From Hyphomicrobium facile (GTDB taxonomy: Bacteria; Pseudomonadota; Alphaproteobacteria; Rhizobiales; Hyphomicrobiaceae): a stretch of 64,000 nt of DNA. A program made the translations under genes and the position numbers. The notes beneath the pieces are model-generated. The model was not told the DNA's origin. It made no database searches and was given only the letters and a program-made list of their open reading frames with translations. Below are positions 45,013 through 52,510 of the stretch, in pieces; positions within the stretch are counted from its first letter, which is position 1; every line of letters begins with the position of its first letter. Location of the stretch: NCBI RefSeq assembly GCF_900116175.1, contig NZ_FPCH01000003.1:248001-312000 (forward strand), in the 5' to 3' direction.

Positions 45013-45594
45013 ATGCCCTTACCGTTTGCATCCGCGCTCGTTCGGAGCCGCTGCTTCGTCTCTCTCACCTTCGCCTTGTTGGGTGCTGGTGGAGTTTCGG
45101 CGGCGAACGTTTCACTCGAAATGGCGGCGGGGGACGCGCACGTCGTGGTCGAGGCCCAGGACGCGACTGTCCAGGACGTCTTGACGAAACTCTCCGAAAG
45201 CCGCGGCTTCAAAGTGGAACGCGCGGATCAAGCGCGAGACGACGCCAAAATAAGCGGTCGCTTTGAAGGGCCGTTCTCGCACGTTCTCGAGCGTGTCCTC
45301 GAGAAGGAAAATCATTTCATTGAGCACGGCCTGAACGAGTCCGGCACCATTGCCCGCGTCGTACTTTATGGCGCGCAGCCGGCTGCAACACCGCCAGCCG
45401 ACACGCCGACTTCATCCGCAGCGGTCGCTTCGCCCCCGCGCCCGAATCTCGTCGAGATCAAACCGCCCCAAAGAATACAGGCGACACCTTCTCAGCGCGC
45501 AACGAAACCTGCGTTTCTTCGGCGTTTAGTTCTCAACCGGCAAAAGCGGCCGTTGCAGACAATTGCGAATTCGGCTCCGCAGGCTGCGAAATAG
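45013..45594 (+). CDS. STN-like periplasmic protein, possible secretin accessory
   Basis: The ATG at 45013 has GGAGGA 7 nt upstream and gives 193 residues. A signal peptide (LVRSRCFVSLTFALLGAGGV then SAANV) precedes a domain that reads like the secretin/TonB short N-terminal fold: VVEAQDATVQDVLTKLSESR, then DDAKISGRFEGPFSHVLERV. The rest is a Pro/Thr/Ser-rich linker and a basic C-terminus. It is encoded between the 661-residue secreted protein and pseudopilin gspK1, ending 14 nt from the gspK1 stop. It may bind or pilot the secretin; this is inferred from fold resemblance. Confidence 0.6.
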   Translation: MPLPFASALVRSRCFVSLTFALLGAGGVSAANVSLEMAAGDAHVVVEAQDATVQDVLTKLSESRGFKVERADQARDDAKISGRFEGPFSHVLERVLEKENHFIEHGLNESGTIARVVLYGAQPAATPPADTPTSSAAVASPPRPNLVEIKPPQRIQATPSQRATKPAFLRRLVLNRQKRPLQTIANSAPQAAK

Positions 45595-45608
45595 GCGACG
45601 CGCCAAGA

Positions 45609-46514
45609 TCAATTGCCGGCGGCCAAAACGGAATACACGCACGAATCCAGTTCATCGCTTCCGGCGTTGCCGATGAGCTGATCGCCTTTGCGCCACTCCT
45701 TCAACAGGAAGCCGCCCCGCACGCGCGGCTCAAGTAGAATTGCTGCTTCTCGCGTAAAGCCGACCTTGGCATTCTTGCTTGAACGAACAGACACGCGGAT
45801 GCGGAGTGATCTTCTATCGGGCCGGTTTGAAACCTGGGCGGGAAGCGACAATGCCAATACTTCCGGACTCGCGATGGTGATGTCCGGCGCCGAACGACCG
45901 GAGTGCGTCGTGACAAGCGAACGGGCGCGCGCCAACACTTCCGGCGTCATGCCGAGAACCTGATCGAGTTCGCCCACGGTCAGGAATGGTGCGTTTTGTG
46001 GCCGATGGGCGAGCCCCGCCGCTTGATACTCCGGGGCTTCCGCGCCGCCGGGCGACGTTTCGGCGTCGGCATCACGGAAGTCGATGACTGCAGCGGTCAG
46101 GCTTTTTGGATTGTCGGCTCCGACGTGAGAGAAGAGCGCTTCAAGCACGTCGTTCGATGCAGAATTGATATCGATCAAGCCGGCCGCGGCGTTGACGGAA
46201 ATGGTGGCGACCTTATTGGAGACCGCGCAGCTGACCGGGGTGCCGTTCAGACGGAACGATCCGATGCGATCGATATCGCCACTCTTCCCCACGAGGTAGC
46301 GAATTGTGAGACGGGCGATGCCGTCGCTCAGCTCTCCGACTTCAGCGCCCCGAAGAATATTGGCATTCTGCTTAATATCGGTTGCGACGGTCCGCGAGAG
46401 GACGATGCTGACGAGCGCCAGGAGCGCCAGCGTAAAGAGGACGGGCAGAAGTATGAACCCGCCATCCCTCCGGTCGTCAGTCCCCGGGCGCACGAGTGTG
46501 GCGGCCATTCCCAT
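45609..46514 (-). CDS. gspK: T2SS minor pseudopilin GspK, set 1
   Basis: This 301-residue protein has a prepilin-like N-terminus (DDRRDGGFILLPVLFTLALL) without the Glu5 of other pseudopilins, as GspK normally does. The globular region contains the GspK SAM-like-domain signature ATISVNAAAGLIDINSASND, then VLEALFSHVG, and a metal-site-like FRDADAETSPGGAEAPEYQA. GspK caps the pseudopilus tip with GspI and GspJ. It is transcribed on its own, divergent from gspH1. A second, different gspK lies at 48.7 kb. Confidence 0.88.
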   Translation of the reverse strand: MGMAATLVRPGTDDRRDGGFILLPVLFTLALLALVSIVLSRTVATDIKQNANILRGAEVGELSDGIARLTIRYLVGKSGDIDRIGSFRLNGTPVSCAVSNKVATISVNAAAGLIDINSASNDVLEALFSHVGADNPKSLTAAVIDFRDADAETSPGGAEAPEYQAAGLAHRPQNAPFLTVGELDQVLGMTPEVLARARSLVTTHSGRSAPDITIASPEVLALSLPAQVSNRPDRRSLRIRVSVRSSKNAKVGFTREAAILLEPRVRGGFLLKEWRKGDQLIGNAGSDELDSCVYSVLAAGN

Positions 46515-46685
46515 TTACGATGTTCGATCCTGCTCCCGTAAAGCACAGCATAACAAAAACGGCCCAATCCGGCAAAGCATCCGCTATTTTCGATGAATGC
46601 TCTTATGGTACTTCAATCACGCACCGGAACCGCAAGATTCGAGTCCGCAATGCCAATCTGGCCAATACGCCGCCTAAAGAGCGAA

Positions 46686-47132
46686 ATGCGTGCGCCGGAT
46701 GCCGGCTTTACGCTTCTGGAGGTGCTCGTCGTTCTCGTGATCGTTGGACTGACGATCTCCGTCGCATGGGCGACAGTCCGCTCCAAAGAACCCGATCTTC
46801 GGATGCTGTCCACTCAGCTCGCGACGGAATTGAACTTCGCTCGCGTCTCGGCGATCGCCGAAAACCGCTCTGTTGCTATGATCGTCGACCAAAGCAGCAG
46901 AAGCCTGCGATCGACCTCGTCGCGGTCGGGGATGCATCTGCCTGACGCGGTTCGCATGACATTCTCGCCATTGGAAGGTATCGGCCGCGCAAGCGCCGGT
47001 AGCGGCCTCGTATTCTTCGCGGACGGTAGTTCTTCGGGAGGCGCGTTCAAGTTATCCGGTGGCTCGCACGCCGTCGTCGTTCGCGTCGATTGGCTGTCCG
47101 GTGCGGTGACGCGAGAGGAAGTCCGCCGATGA
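46686..47132 (+). CDS. gspH: T2SS minor pseudopilin GspH, set 1
   Basis: The ATG at 46686 gives 148 residues with a short prepilin leader (MRAPDAG then FTLLEVLVVLVIVGLTISV) and the Glu5 that docks pseudopilins together. The globular part (STQLATELNFARVSAIAENR) is GspH/FimT-like. Longer starts (46593, 46650) would give an unusually long leader. It is the first gene of an H-I-J operon, coupled to gspI by an ATGA overlap. Confidence 0.85.
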   Translation: MRAPDAGFTLLEVLVVLVIVGLTISVAWATVRSKEPDLRMLSTQLATELNFARVSAIAENRSVAMIVDQSSRSLRSTSSRSGMHLPDAVRMTFSPLEGIGRASAGSGLVFFADGSSSGGAFKLSGGSHAVVVRVDWLSGAVTREEVRR

Positions 47133-47527
47133 GTCGCGCTGACGGCAAGGACGCGGGCTTTGGACTTTTGGAGGCCCTCGTTGCTCTCGTGATCGTGGCG
47201 CTTACGCTTTCCGCGTTTTGGGCAACCATCGGCAGCGCGTACCGAGCGTCTCAGCGCTCCAAGAGCTACGCCGCATCAATCATTGCTGCGCGTTCTCAGC
47301 TCGATAGGATCGGCATGGATGACGCCCTGCAAAGCGGGATCTTTACCGGCACGTATCCGAATAGAGTTCACTGGCGAATGACCGTCACGCCGCTCGACAA
47401 GCAGGGGCCGGAAGGCGCTCAGCCACGGAATTCGCCCGCCTATTGGATATCGCTCGAAGTTCTAGATCGGCAGGGGAAAGACCTGTTTGTATTGGAAACC
47501 GCGAAAGTCGCCGGCGGCATGCCATGA
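47129..47527 (+). CDS. gspI: T2SS minor pseudopilin GspI, set 1
   Basis: This 132-residue protein starts at the ATG at 47129, overlapping the gspH1 stop by 4 nt. It has the prepilin leader MSRADGKDAG then FGLLEALVALVIVALTLSAF, with Glu5, and a small globular domain that carries GspI-like features (ASIIAARSQLDRIGMDD). Its stop overlaps gspJ1 by 4 nt. GspI is the partner that assembles with J and K at the tip. Confidence 0.86.
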   Translation: MSRADGKDAGFGLLEALVALVIVALTLSAFWATIGSAYRASQRSKSYAASIIAARSQLDRIGMDDALQSGIFTGTYPNRVHWRMTVTPLDKQGPEGAQPRNSPAYWISLEVLDRQGKDLFVLETAKVAGGMP

Positions 47528-48192
47528 CCAATCAGACCGACGTTCGCTCAGGGGAAGCCGGATTCACGTTGATCGAGATGCTGGTGTCGCTCGCCCTTCT
47601 TGCACTTATTTCGGTGACTCTCATCCAGATGATCTACGGAGCCCGCCGGGTATTGAACTTCGTCGACCGGGCGAATGCCGCCGCGCCCATCATGAGTGCG
47701 CAGAATTATTTGCATGATGCCTTGGTGGATTTGCAGCCAATCGATACCGCGGCGGTCGGCAACCGAACTGTTCCCGGCGTGCAGGGGGATTCAAATCATA
47801 TCGCCTTCACAACGGCGCATGCGCCGCGCGGGGCCTATCAGGGGCTTTATAGGGTCAGTGTCGGACCCTCGCCGAACGGGCGAGGCGGCTTCGATCTCGT
47901 TGCCGAGCAGGAGCTCTTTCGTCCGAATGCGGATGAGGCAGCGTCTGCTCCGCGTCTGAGATCGAAGCTTGTCGAGAATATAGCGAGCGTAAACTTTTCG
48001 TACTTCGCGAAACGCGATGACGAAGGCGGCAGTCATTGGCAATCGAATTGGAATTCCGGCATTCCCGACATGATATCGGTCGACGTTGTCTTCCCCAAGA
48101 ACGACGTCCGAAGGTGGGAACGGATGATCGTCTCCGTTGCAGCGGCCGCAACGTACGGCATCAGGTGCCCCAATCGCGTCAATTGCGACTGA
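47524..48192 (+). CDS. gspJ: T2SS minor pseudopilin GspJ, set 1
   Basis: The 222-residue protein begins at the ATG at 47524 (ATGA overlap with gspI1). The leader and first helix are DVRSGEAG then FTLIEMLVSLALLALISVTL. The globular domain includes GFDLVAEQELFRPNADEAAS and the C-terminal RCPNRVNCD with two Cys. It is the last gene of the H-I-J operon and ends 10 nt from the convergent small Cys-rich gene. Confidence 0.86.
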   Translation: MTNQTDVRSGEAGFTLIEMLVSLALLALISVTLIQMIYGARRVLNFVDRANAAAPIMSAQNYLHDALVDLQPIDTAAVGNRTVPGVQGDSNHIAFTTAHAPRGAYQGLYRVSVGPSPNGRGGFDLVAEQELFRPNADEAASAPRLRSKLVENIASVNFSYFAKRDDEGGSHWQSNWNSGIPDMISVDVVFPKNDVRRWERMIVSVAAAATYGIRCPNRVNCD

Positions 48193-48202
48193 CGCCTATT
48201 AT

Positions 48203-48517
48203 CTAATGCTGTCTTCGCGGCCCGCCGAGCTTCATCGGGTATCCGGCGCCGTGCGGCGCTTCGTAGAATGGTCCCTGCGGGTATGCCGAGCGTTCGCGCT
48301 CCGTGCAATAGCGCTGGCCATTGACCTCGGTGTAGCAGTAGCGGCCACAATACTCCCTCTGCCGCATCCAATAGCAACCGCGATGTTCCGGGCCCGCCGG
48401 ATTGGGATATGCCGGAACCGGATGGATTCGGCCTGCCTGGACCGGTTCACTGCCGATCATGAGAGTGGCTGCTGTACACGCCAGCAAGGTCACGGCCAGA
48501 AACTGGATTATTCGCAT
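48203..48517 (-). CDS. Small secreted Cys-rich protein within the T2SS cluster
   Basis: From the ATG at 48517 this is a 104-residue protein: a signal peptide (FLAVTLLACTAATLMIGSEP, then VQA), then an Arg/Pro/Tyr-rich chain with four Cys in the compact section GCYWMRQREYCGRYCYTEVN, then GQRYCTERER. The short cystine-like core suggests a disulfide-bonded periplasmic or secreted peptide. No family is recognised. It sits between gspJ1 and gspK2 and is transcribed with gspK2, 176 nt downstream of it. Confidence 0.6.
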   Translation of the reverse strand: MRIIQFLAVTLLACTAATLMIGSEPVQAGRIHPVPAYPNPAGPEHRGCYWMRQREYCGRYCYTEVNGQRYCTERERSAYPQGPFYEAPHGAGYPMKLGGPRRQH

Positions 48518-48693
48518 CGGAGTCCTGCGCCTGCGTTCATCCATCACGTTCCGCGAACGGCTTTCTTTCGGAGTAGGGAAGCGGTCATCCGCGACGAGGG
48601 ATCATCATTGAACATATTATTTCGGCGAGTTTATCCGAATTCGCTTCATCCCGCAGGTGCCGGCGCGCCACATCCTGGCCAGTATCAACTGCG

Positions 48694-49626
48694 TCAGCAA
48701 CGCGGCAGTCCGACTATCGAGGGCCATTGACGTTGCTGGCTCGTTCCGCGTGCGCGGTTCCAGATTTTGAAGACGGGCATGGCGCCCTTTCCGGTTGGAA
48801 TTTCGAATCCGGCTTCGCGAACGAATGTTGCTCCGCCGTCCAGACGAGCGGCGACGGTTATTTCAAAAAAGTGGCGTCCCGAGGCGACGATGAATTCCGA
48901 AGGCAACCGGCCTTGCGCCAACGACGATACGTCCGCATGCGGAAGTTGACCGTACCCGCGCGTTACGATGTCGGCCAACCGGGCCGACGTGGTCTCTGGA
49001 TCAAGTCCCGCCGTGCCCGAATAGAGCGTTACGTAGGGCCATATCGCTTCGATCATTTTAGGATCGAGCCCGAGGACTTGATGTAGTTCTTCGCGACTAT
49101 CGAACGCCGTATTCTTCGGTCCCCACGTTCCGCCAGCTGCTAAGTATTCGTCGCGCTCCGCCCCATTTATCCGCCTGTCGTCATCGCGATCCCTGAAATC
49201 GATGATGCGATCGGCGTAAAGGGTTGCAGCGACCGGCGTGGCTCCGAGACCGATGAAAAGCGCGGACAGCAACTGATCGTCGGCCAAGTTCAGGTTGATT
49301 TTTCCGCCGGCTTCTTGAACCGCGATGACGAGTTCTGCGCCCTCGTCGGTGTGACAGGCCCATTCGGCTCCGTCGATCGGGAAGCGGCGTGTGCGACCCG
49401 TATCGCGCTCTGTCGCAAGCTCGAGGGCCGCGATATTGACGCCCGCGTCGGCGGCAAACTCTGCCTGCGCGGAATGCGCAATGCCGGATGCCTCGCGCAG
49501 ATAGCTCTGCACGGCGCGGGAAAAGACAGCGGCAACGAGCCCGAGCAGGATGCACATCGCCAAAACGACGACGAGGATGAAGCCGCCTTCGTCGTGCCTA
49601 TCGGGGCGCATTTGCGTCGAGCCCAT
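48694..49626 (-). CDS. gspK: T2SS minor pseudopilin GspK, set 2
   Basis: This 310-residue pseudopilin has the N-terminus PDRHDEGGFILVVVLAMCIL, again lacking Glu5, and the family sequence EAGGKINLNLADDQLLSALF, with FRDRDDDRRINGAERDEYLA resembling the calcium-binding region of GspK. It is clearly different from the first GspK. It begins 26 nt after gspD on the same strand, so the secretin and this tip protein are probably co-expressed. Confidence 0.9.
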   Translation of the reverse strand: MGSTQMRPDRHDEGGFILVVVLAMCILLGLVAAVFSRAVQSYLREASGIAHSAQAEFAADAGVNIAALELATERDTGRTRRFPIDGAEWACHTDEGAELVIAVQEAGGKINLNLADDQLLSALFIGLGATPVAATLYADRIIDFRDRDDDRRINGAERDEYLAAGGTWGPKNTAFDSREELHQVLGLDPKMIEAIWPYVTLYSGTAGLDPETTSARLADIVTRGYGQLPHADVSSLAQGRLPSEFIVASGRHFFEITVAARLDGGATFVREAGFEIPTGKGAMPVFKIWNRARGTSQQRQWPSIVGLPRC

Positions 49627-49652
49627 GAGCCTACCGATGTTCAGGTACCGGC

Positions 49653-52010
49653 CTAGCGAATCAGCTGGTCGATTCGCTCCCGGGTGTCAGGCGGGGTCCG
49701 GCGCTGCGGCCGCGTCGAGAAATTGAGCTTGTCGCGGTATTCGGCTGTGACTTGATCAATCTGGAGATGGTCGCGGATGACTTGCGGAGTGATCGCGATG
49801 ACAAGCTCCGTGCGTTTAATCGAGTCATCCTTCTGCTTGAAAAGATTGCCGACGTACGGAATGTTGCCGAGGACCGGGACCTGCCCGCGGTCGCGGCTGG
49901 CACGGTCTTGAATGAGGCCGGCAAGCACGATGCTCTGGCCGTCTTGCACGTTGACCGTCGTCTTGATGCGGCGCTGCTGAATCGTCGGCGAGTCGATCTG
50001 AGATGTCGTCGTTTTGATAACGTCACTGACTTCCTGCTCGATGTCCAACACGACGTTACCGCTATCGCTCACTCGTGGCGTGATACCGAGGATGACGCCC
50101 GTATTGCGGAAGGAGACGGTGTTGACGAGAGGTGCGTCAGCCGTAACCGTGGAGACGGCAGATTGCGTGACGATCGGCACTTCATCGCCAACCTGCAAGA
50201 CGGCTCGCTTGTTCTCGACGACCATCAAGGTTGGAGATGAGACGACATTGACGTCGGTGATCGTGCTGAGCGCGTTGATGGCGACCTTTATGTTGGCGAC
50301 GTTCAGGAAATAAGAGAAGCCTGGAAACGCCGTAGAAATCGCGCTCGACTGGATGTCGCTCAAGCCGAAGTTATTTCCGCCTTTTTGAAAGAACCAGCGA
50401 ACGCCATACTTGAGTTCGTCAGTCAGCGTCACCTCAGCGATCGTTGCTTCGATCATCACCTGATTTCCGGCGATATCGATGGATCTCAAGATATTGCTAA
50501 CGCGTTTGTACTCGGACTTCGTTGCCGTGATCACGAGCGAATTGTTCGGCTCATCGGCGACGATGGAGATTCCTGCGGCGCGATCATCCGGCGGCGCACC
50601 GCCTCCGAAAGCAGAGCGCTGACCACCTCCGGTATCGGCCTGCGTTGCATCCTGGGCATTGGCAGCTGCGTCGCTGCCACTATCGGAGCCTTTGGGCGCC
50701 GGCGCGGGAGACAATCCTGCCGTTTGACCAGGAGCGTTGATGACGGGCGCGGCGACCGGAGCGACGTCCAAACCGCCGCCGTCGCCGGGGGTGAACTGCG
50801 TGTTCCCGGGCGCATTCGAACTTTGCGAAGGGCCGCCAAGCGACGATTGCTGATTTGAACTTCCGGATTTGTAGACCTTCTGCAGAAGCTGCGCGAGATC
50901 GGCGGCCGGGCGGTTCTGCACGTGATAGACGAACACCTGCTTTTCCGTCGCTTGGTTCGCGAGGTCGATCCGTGCCATCCACGTTTCGGCTTTCTTCAGG
51001 TACTCGGGTCGCGAGCTGATGACGAGGACCGACTTGAGCCGTTGATTTGGGATGAAGCGCACAATTCCCTTCGTCGGACTGTCCTTGTCGTTCGCAAAAA
51101 TGACGTCCAGCTCCGACGCGATGGCTGCGGGATCGCCCGTCTCGACCGGCAGTATCGCGAAGGACATGCCGCGCATCCAGTCGACGTCGAAGACTCCGAC
51201 GAGTTCCTTCATTGAATTCAGTTCCGACTGCGTGCCGGAGATGAGAAGAAGATTCCGATTTGTATCGACGCGCAGCACGCTCGCTTCAGGCGCGGCCGAT
51301 TTCAGTATGCGCTCCATTTCCGGAGCGGCAACGAAAGTCAGCGGAACGATTTCGTTGGCGACGCCGATCTGGTTGCCGTTTCTTGTACGACGAGTTTGCA
51401 GCGGAGCGCCGGTGGCCGCCGCGTCCGCGGATGGAACGACTTTATAGACGCCGCCATCGGCCACGACCGAGATGTCTTCGGCACGAAGAACGGATTGGAA
51501 AATCTCGAGTAGTCCGGCCTTGTCGACAGGATGCACGGTGCGGAGGGTGACGTAGGATTTTATCTTGTCGCTCACCACGTAGTTGACGCCCAGGATATCG
51601 CCCAGGATCGTTTTGGCGACCTCCGGAACCGAAGCGTTCACCAGATTTATCGTGATGCCAGCCGAATTGACTTCGCTCGCTGGCTGAAGAGGGGCAACGC
51701 CGTTCGTTGCGCCGGCGACCGTTGCTCCTGTCGTGACCGGGGAAGCGCCCGGCGTTGCCGCATCACCAAGGCGCTTCTCAGGTTCTTTCGCAAATTCGCC
51801 TGAGCCTGTGTACACGCGCGTTTCATTGACCGACTGCGGTGAGGAACTCGCAAGGGGCGTTCCCGTAGGACGTGAGGCCAAGGCTGACCTGCCGTCCTTT
51901 GGTGGGCCGGTAATGGGATCTGGCAACGACAGCTGCGCATACGGCAACGAACAGCCCGCTAACGCCAGGCTGCAGATGACAAGCAGGAAATGTCGATAAT
52001 CAGTCAGCAT
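49653..52010 (-). CDS. gspD: T2SS secretin GspD, lipoprotein type
   Basis: This outer-membrane channel of the T2SS is 785 residues from the ATG at 52010 (a second ATG 12 nt upstream is possible). The N-terminus is a lipobox, FLLVICSLALAGC, so it is probably lipidated. Domains are N0 (ITINLVNASVPEVAKTILGD, about 118-195), N1 (NEIVPLTFVAAPEMERILKS), N2 (SFAILPVETGDPAAIASELD), N3 (KQVFVYHVQNRPAADLAQLL) with a Ser/Gly/Ala-rich insert of about 110 residues, and the secretin barrel (VVSSPTLMVVENKRAVLQVG; VPVLGNIPYVGNLFKQ). Lipid-anchored secretins such as HxcQ need no pilotin. Confidence 0.95.
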   Translation of the reverse strand: MLTDYRHFLLVICSLALAGCSLPYAQLSLPDPITGPPKDGRSALASRPTGTPLASSSPQSVNETRVYTGSGEFAKEPEKRLGDAATPGASPVTTGATVAGATNGVAPLQPASEVNSAGITINLVNASVPEVAKTILGDILGVNYVVSDKIKSYVTLRTVHPVDKAGLLEIFQSVLRAEDISVVADGGVYKVVPSADAAATGAPLQTRRTRNGNQIGVANEIVPLTFVAAPEMERILKSAAPEASVLRVDTNRNLLLISGTQSELNSMKELVGVFDVDWMRGMSFAILPVETGDPAAIASELDVIFANDKDSPTKGIVRFIPNQRLKSVLVISSRPEYLKKAETWMARIDLANQATEKQVFVYHVQNRPAADLAQLLQKVYKSGSSNQQSSLGGPSQSSNAPGNTQFTPGDGGGLDVAPVAAPVINAPGQTAGLSPAPAPKGSDSGSDAAANAQDATQADTGGGQRSAFGGGAPPDDRAAGISIVADEPNNSLVITATKSEYKRVSNILRSIDIAGNQVMIEATIAEVTLTDELKYGVRWFFQKGGNNFGLSDIQSSAISTAFPGFSYFLNVANIKVAINALSTITDVNVVSSPTLMVVENKRAVLQVGDEVPIVTQSAVSTVTADAPLVNTVSFRNTGVILGITPRVSDSGNVVLDIEQEVSDVIKTTTSQIDSPTIQQRRIKTTVNVQDGQSIVLAGLIQDRASRDRGQVPVLGNIPYVGNLFKQKDDSIKRTELVIAITPQVIRDHLQIDQVTAEYRDKLNFSTRPQRRTPPDTRERIDQLIR

Positions 52011-52510
52011 CGCTACTCTCATGTGCGATTCGTGGCCGATGCTCAGTCTCGAATTGAATATATAGGGTGGGTTACTAACAACCCTGGAAAAAGCCGTTTC
52101 ATTCCCTCACTACCGGGTATCTCGCGAACCCTCCGCATTCCTCCCTTCAGTCAACAGACCATATCACTATTTGCACAGATCATTTTGCGCAAACGCGTGA
52201 TGGCGATTTGGATCCCTCTGCGCGAGTCTGTTGTATATTTGACCCGCGCCGATTTCGTTCGCGCCACGACTCCCCTCGCAAATTGCGCAGCCCAGCCGCG
52301 GCGCATCAGACCAAAGTCTGATCGCATTCAGGACGAAGGGGCATGCTTGAGCGACCTAATCACCCGGAAACAGGTGCGTAGCGGATTTGCGAAGACTTCC
52401 ATTAACTCGACGGGCACCGATGTGCCGCTTGGCAGGGTCGGAGGCGTTCGTTCCCGGGCGATTACTCGGGCAGTTGTCGTTTGTTTCATCCAGTGCGCGG
52501 GGCAATTTCC
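52011..52510. promoter_or_regulatory. Divergent intergenic region, gspD / multicopper oxidase
   Basis: About 500 nt separate gspD (minus) from the multicopper oxidase gene (plus). An imperfect inverted repeat (AGGGTGGGTTACTAACAACC, then CT, starting near 52064) is close to the gspD start. I found no confident promoter boxes. The open frames here have no coding signature. Confidence 0.4.
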
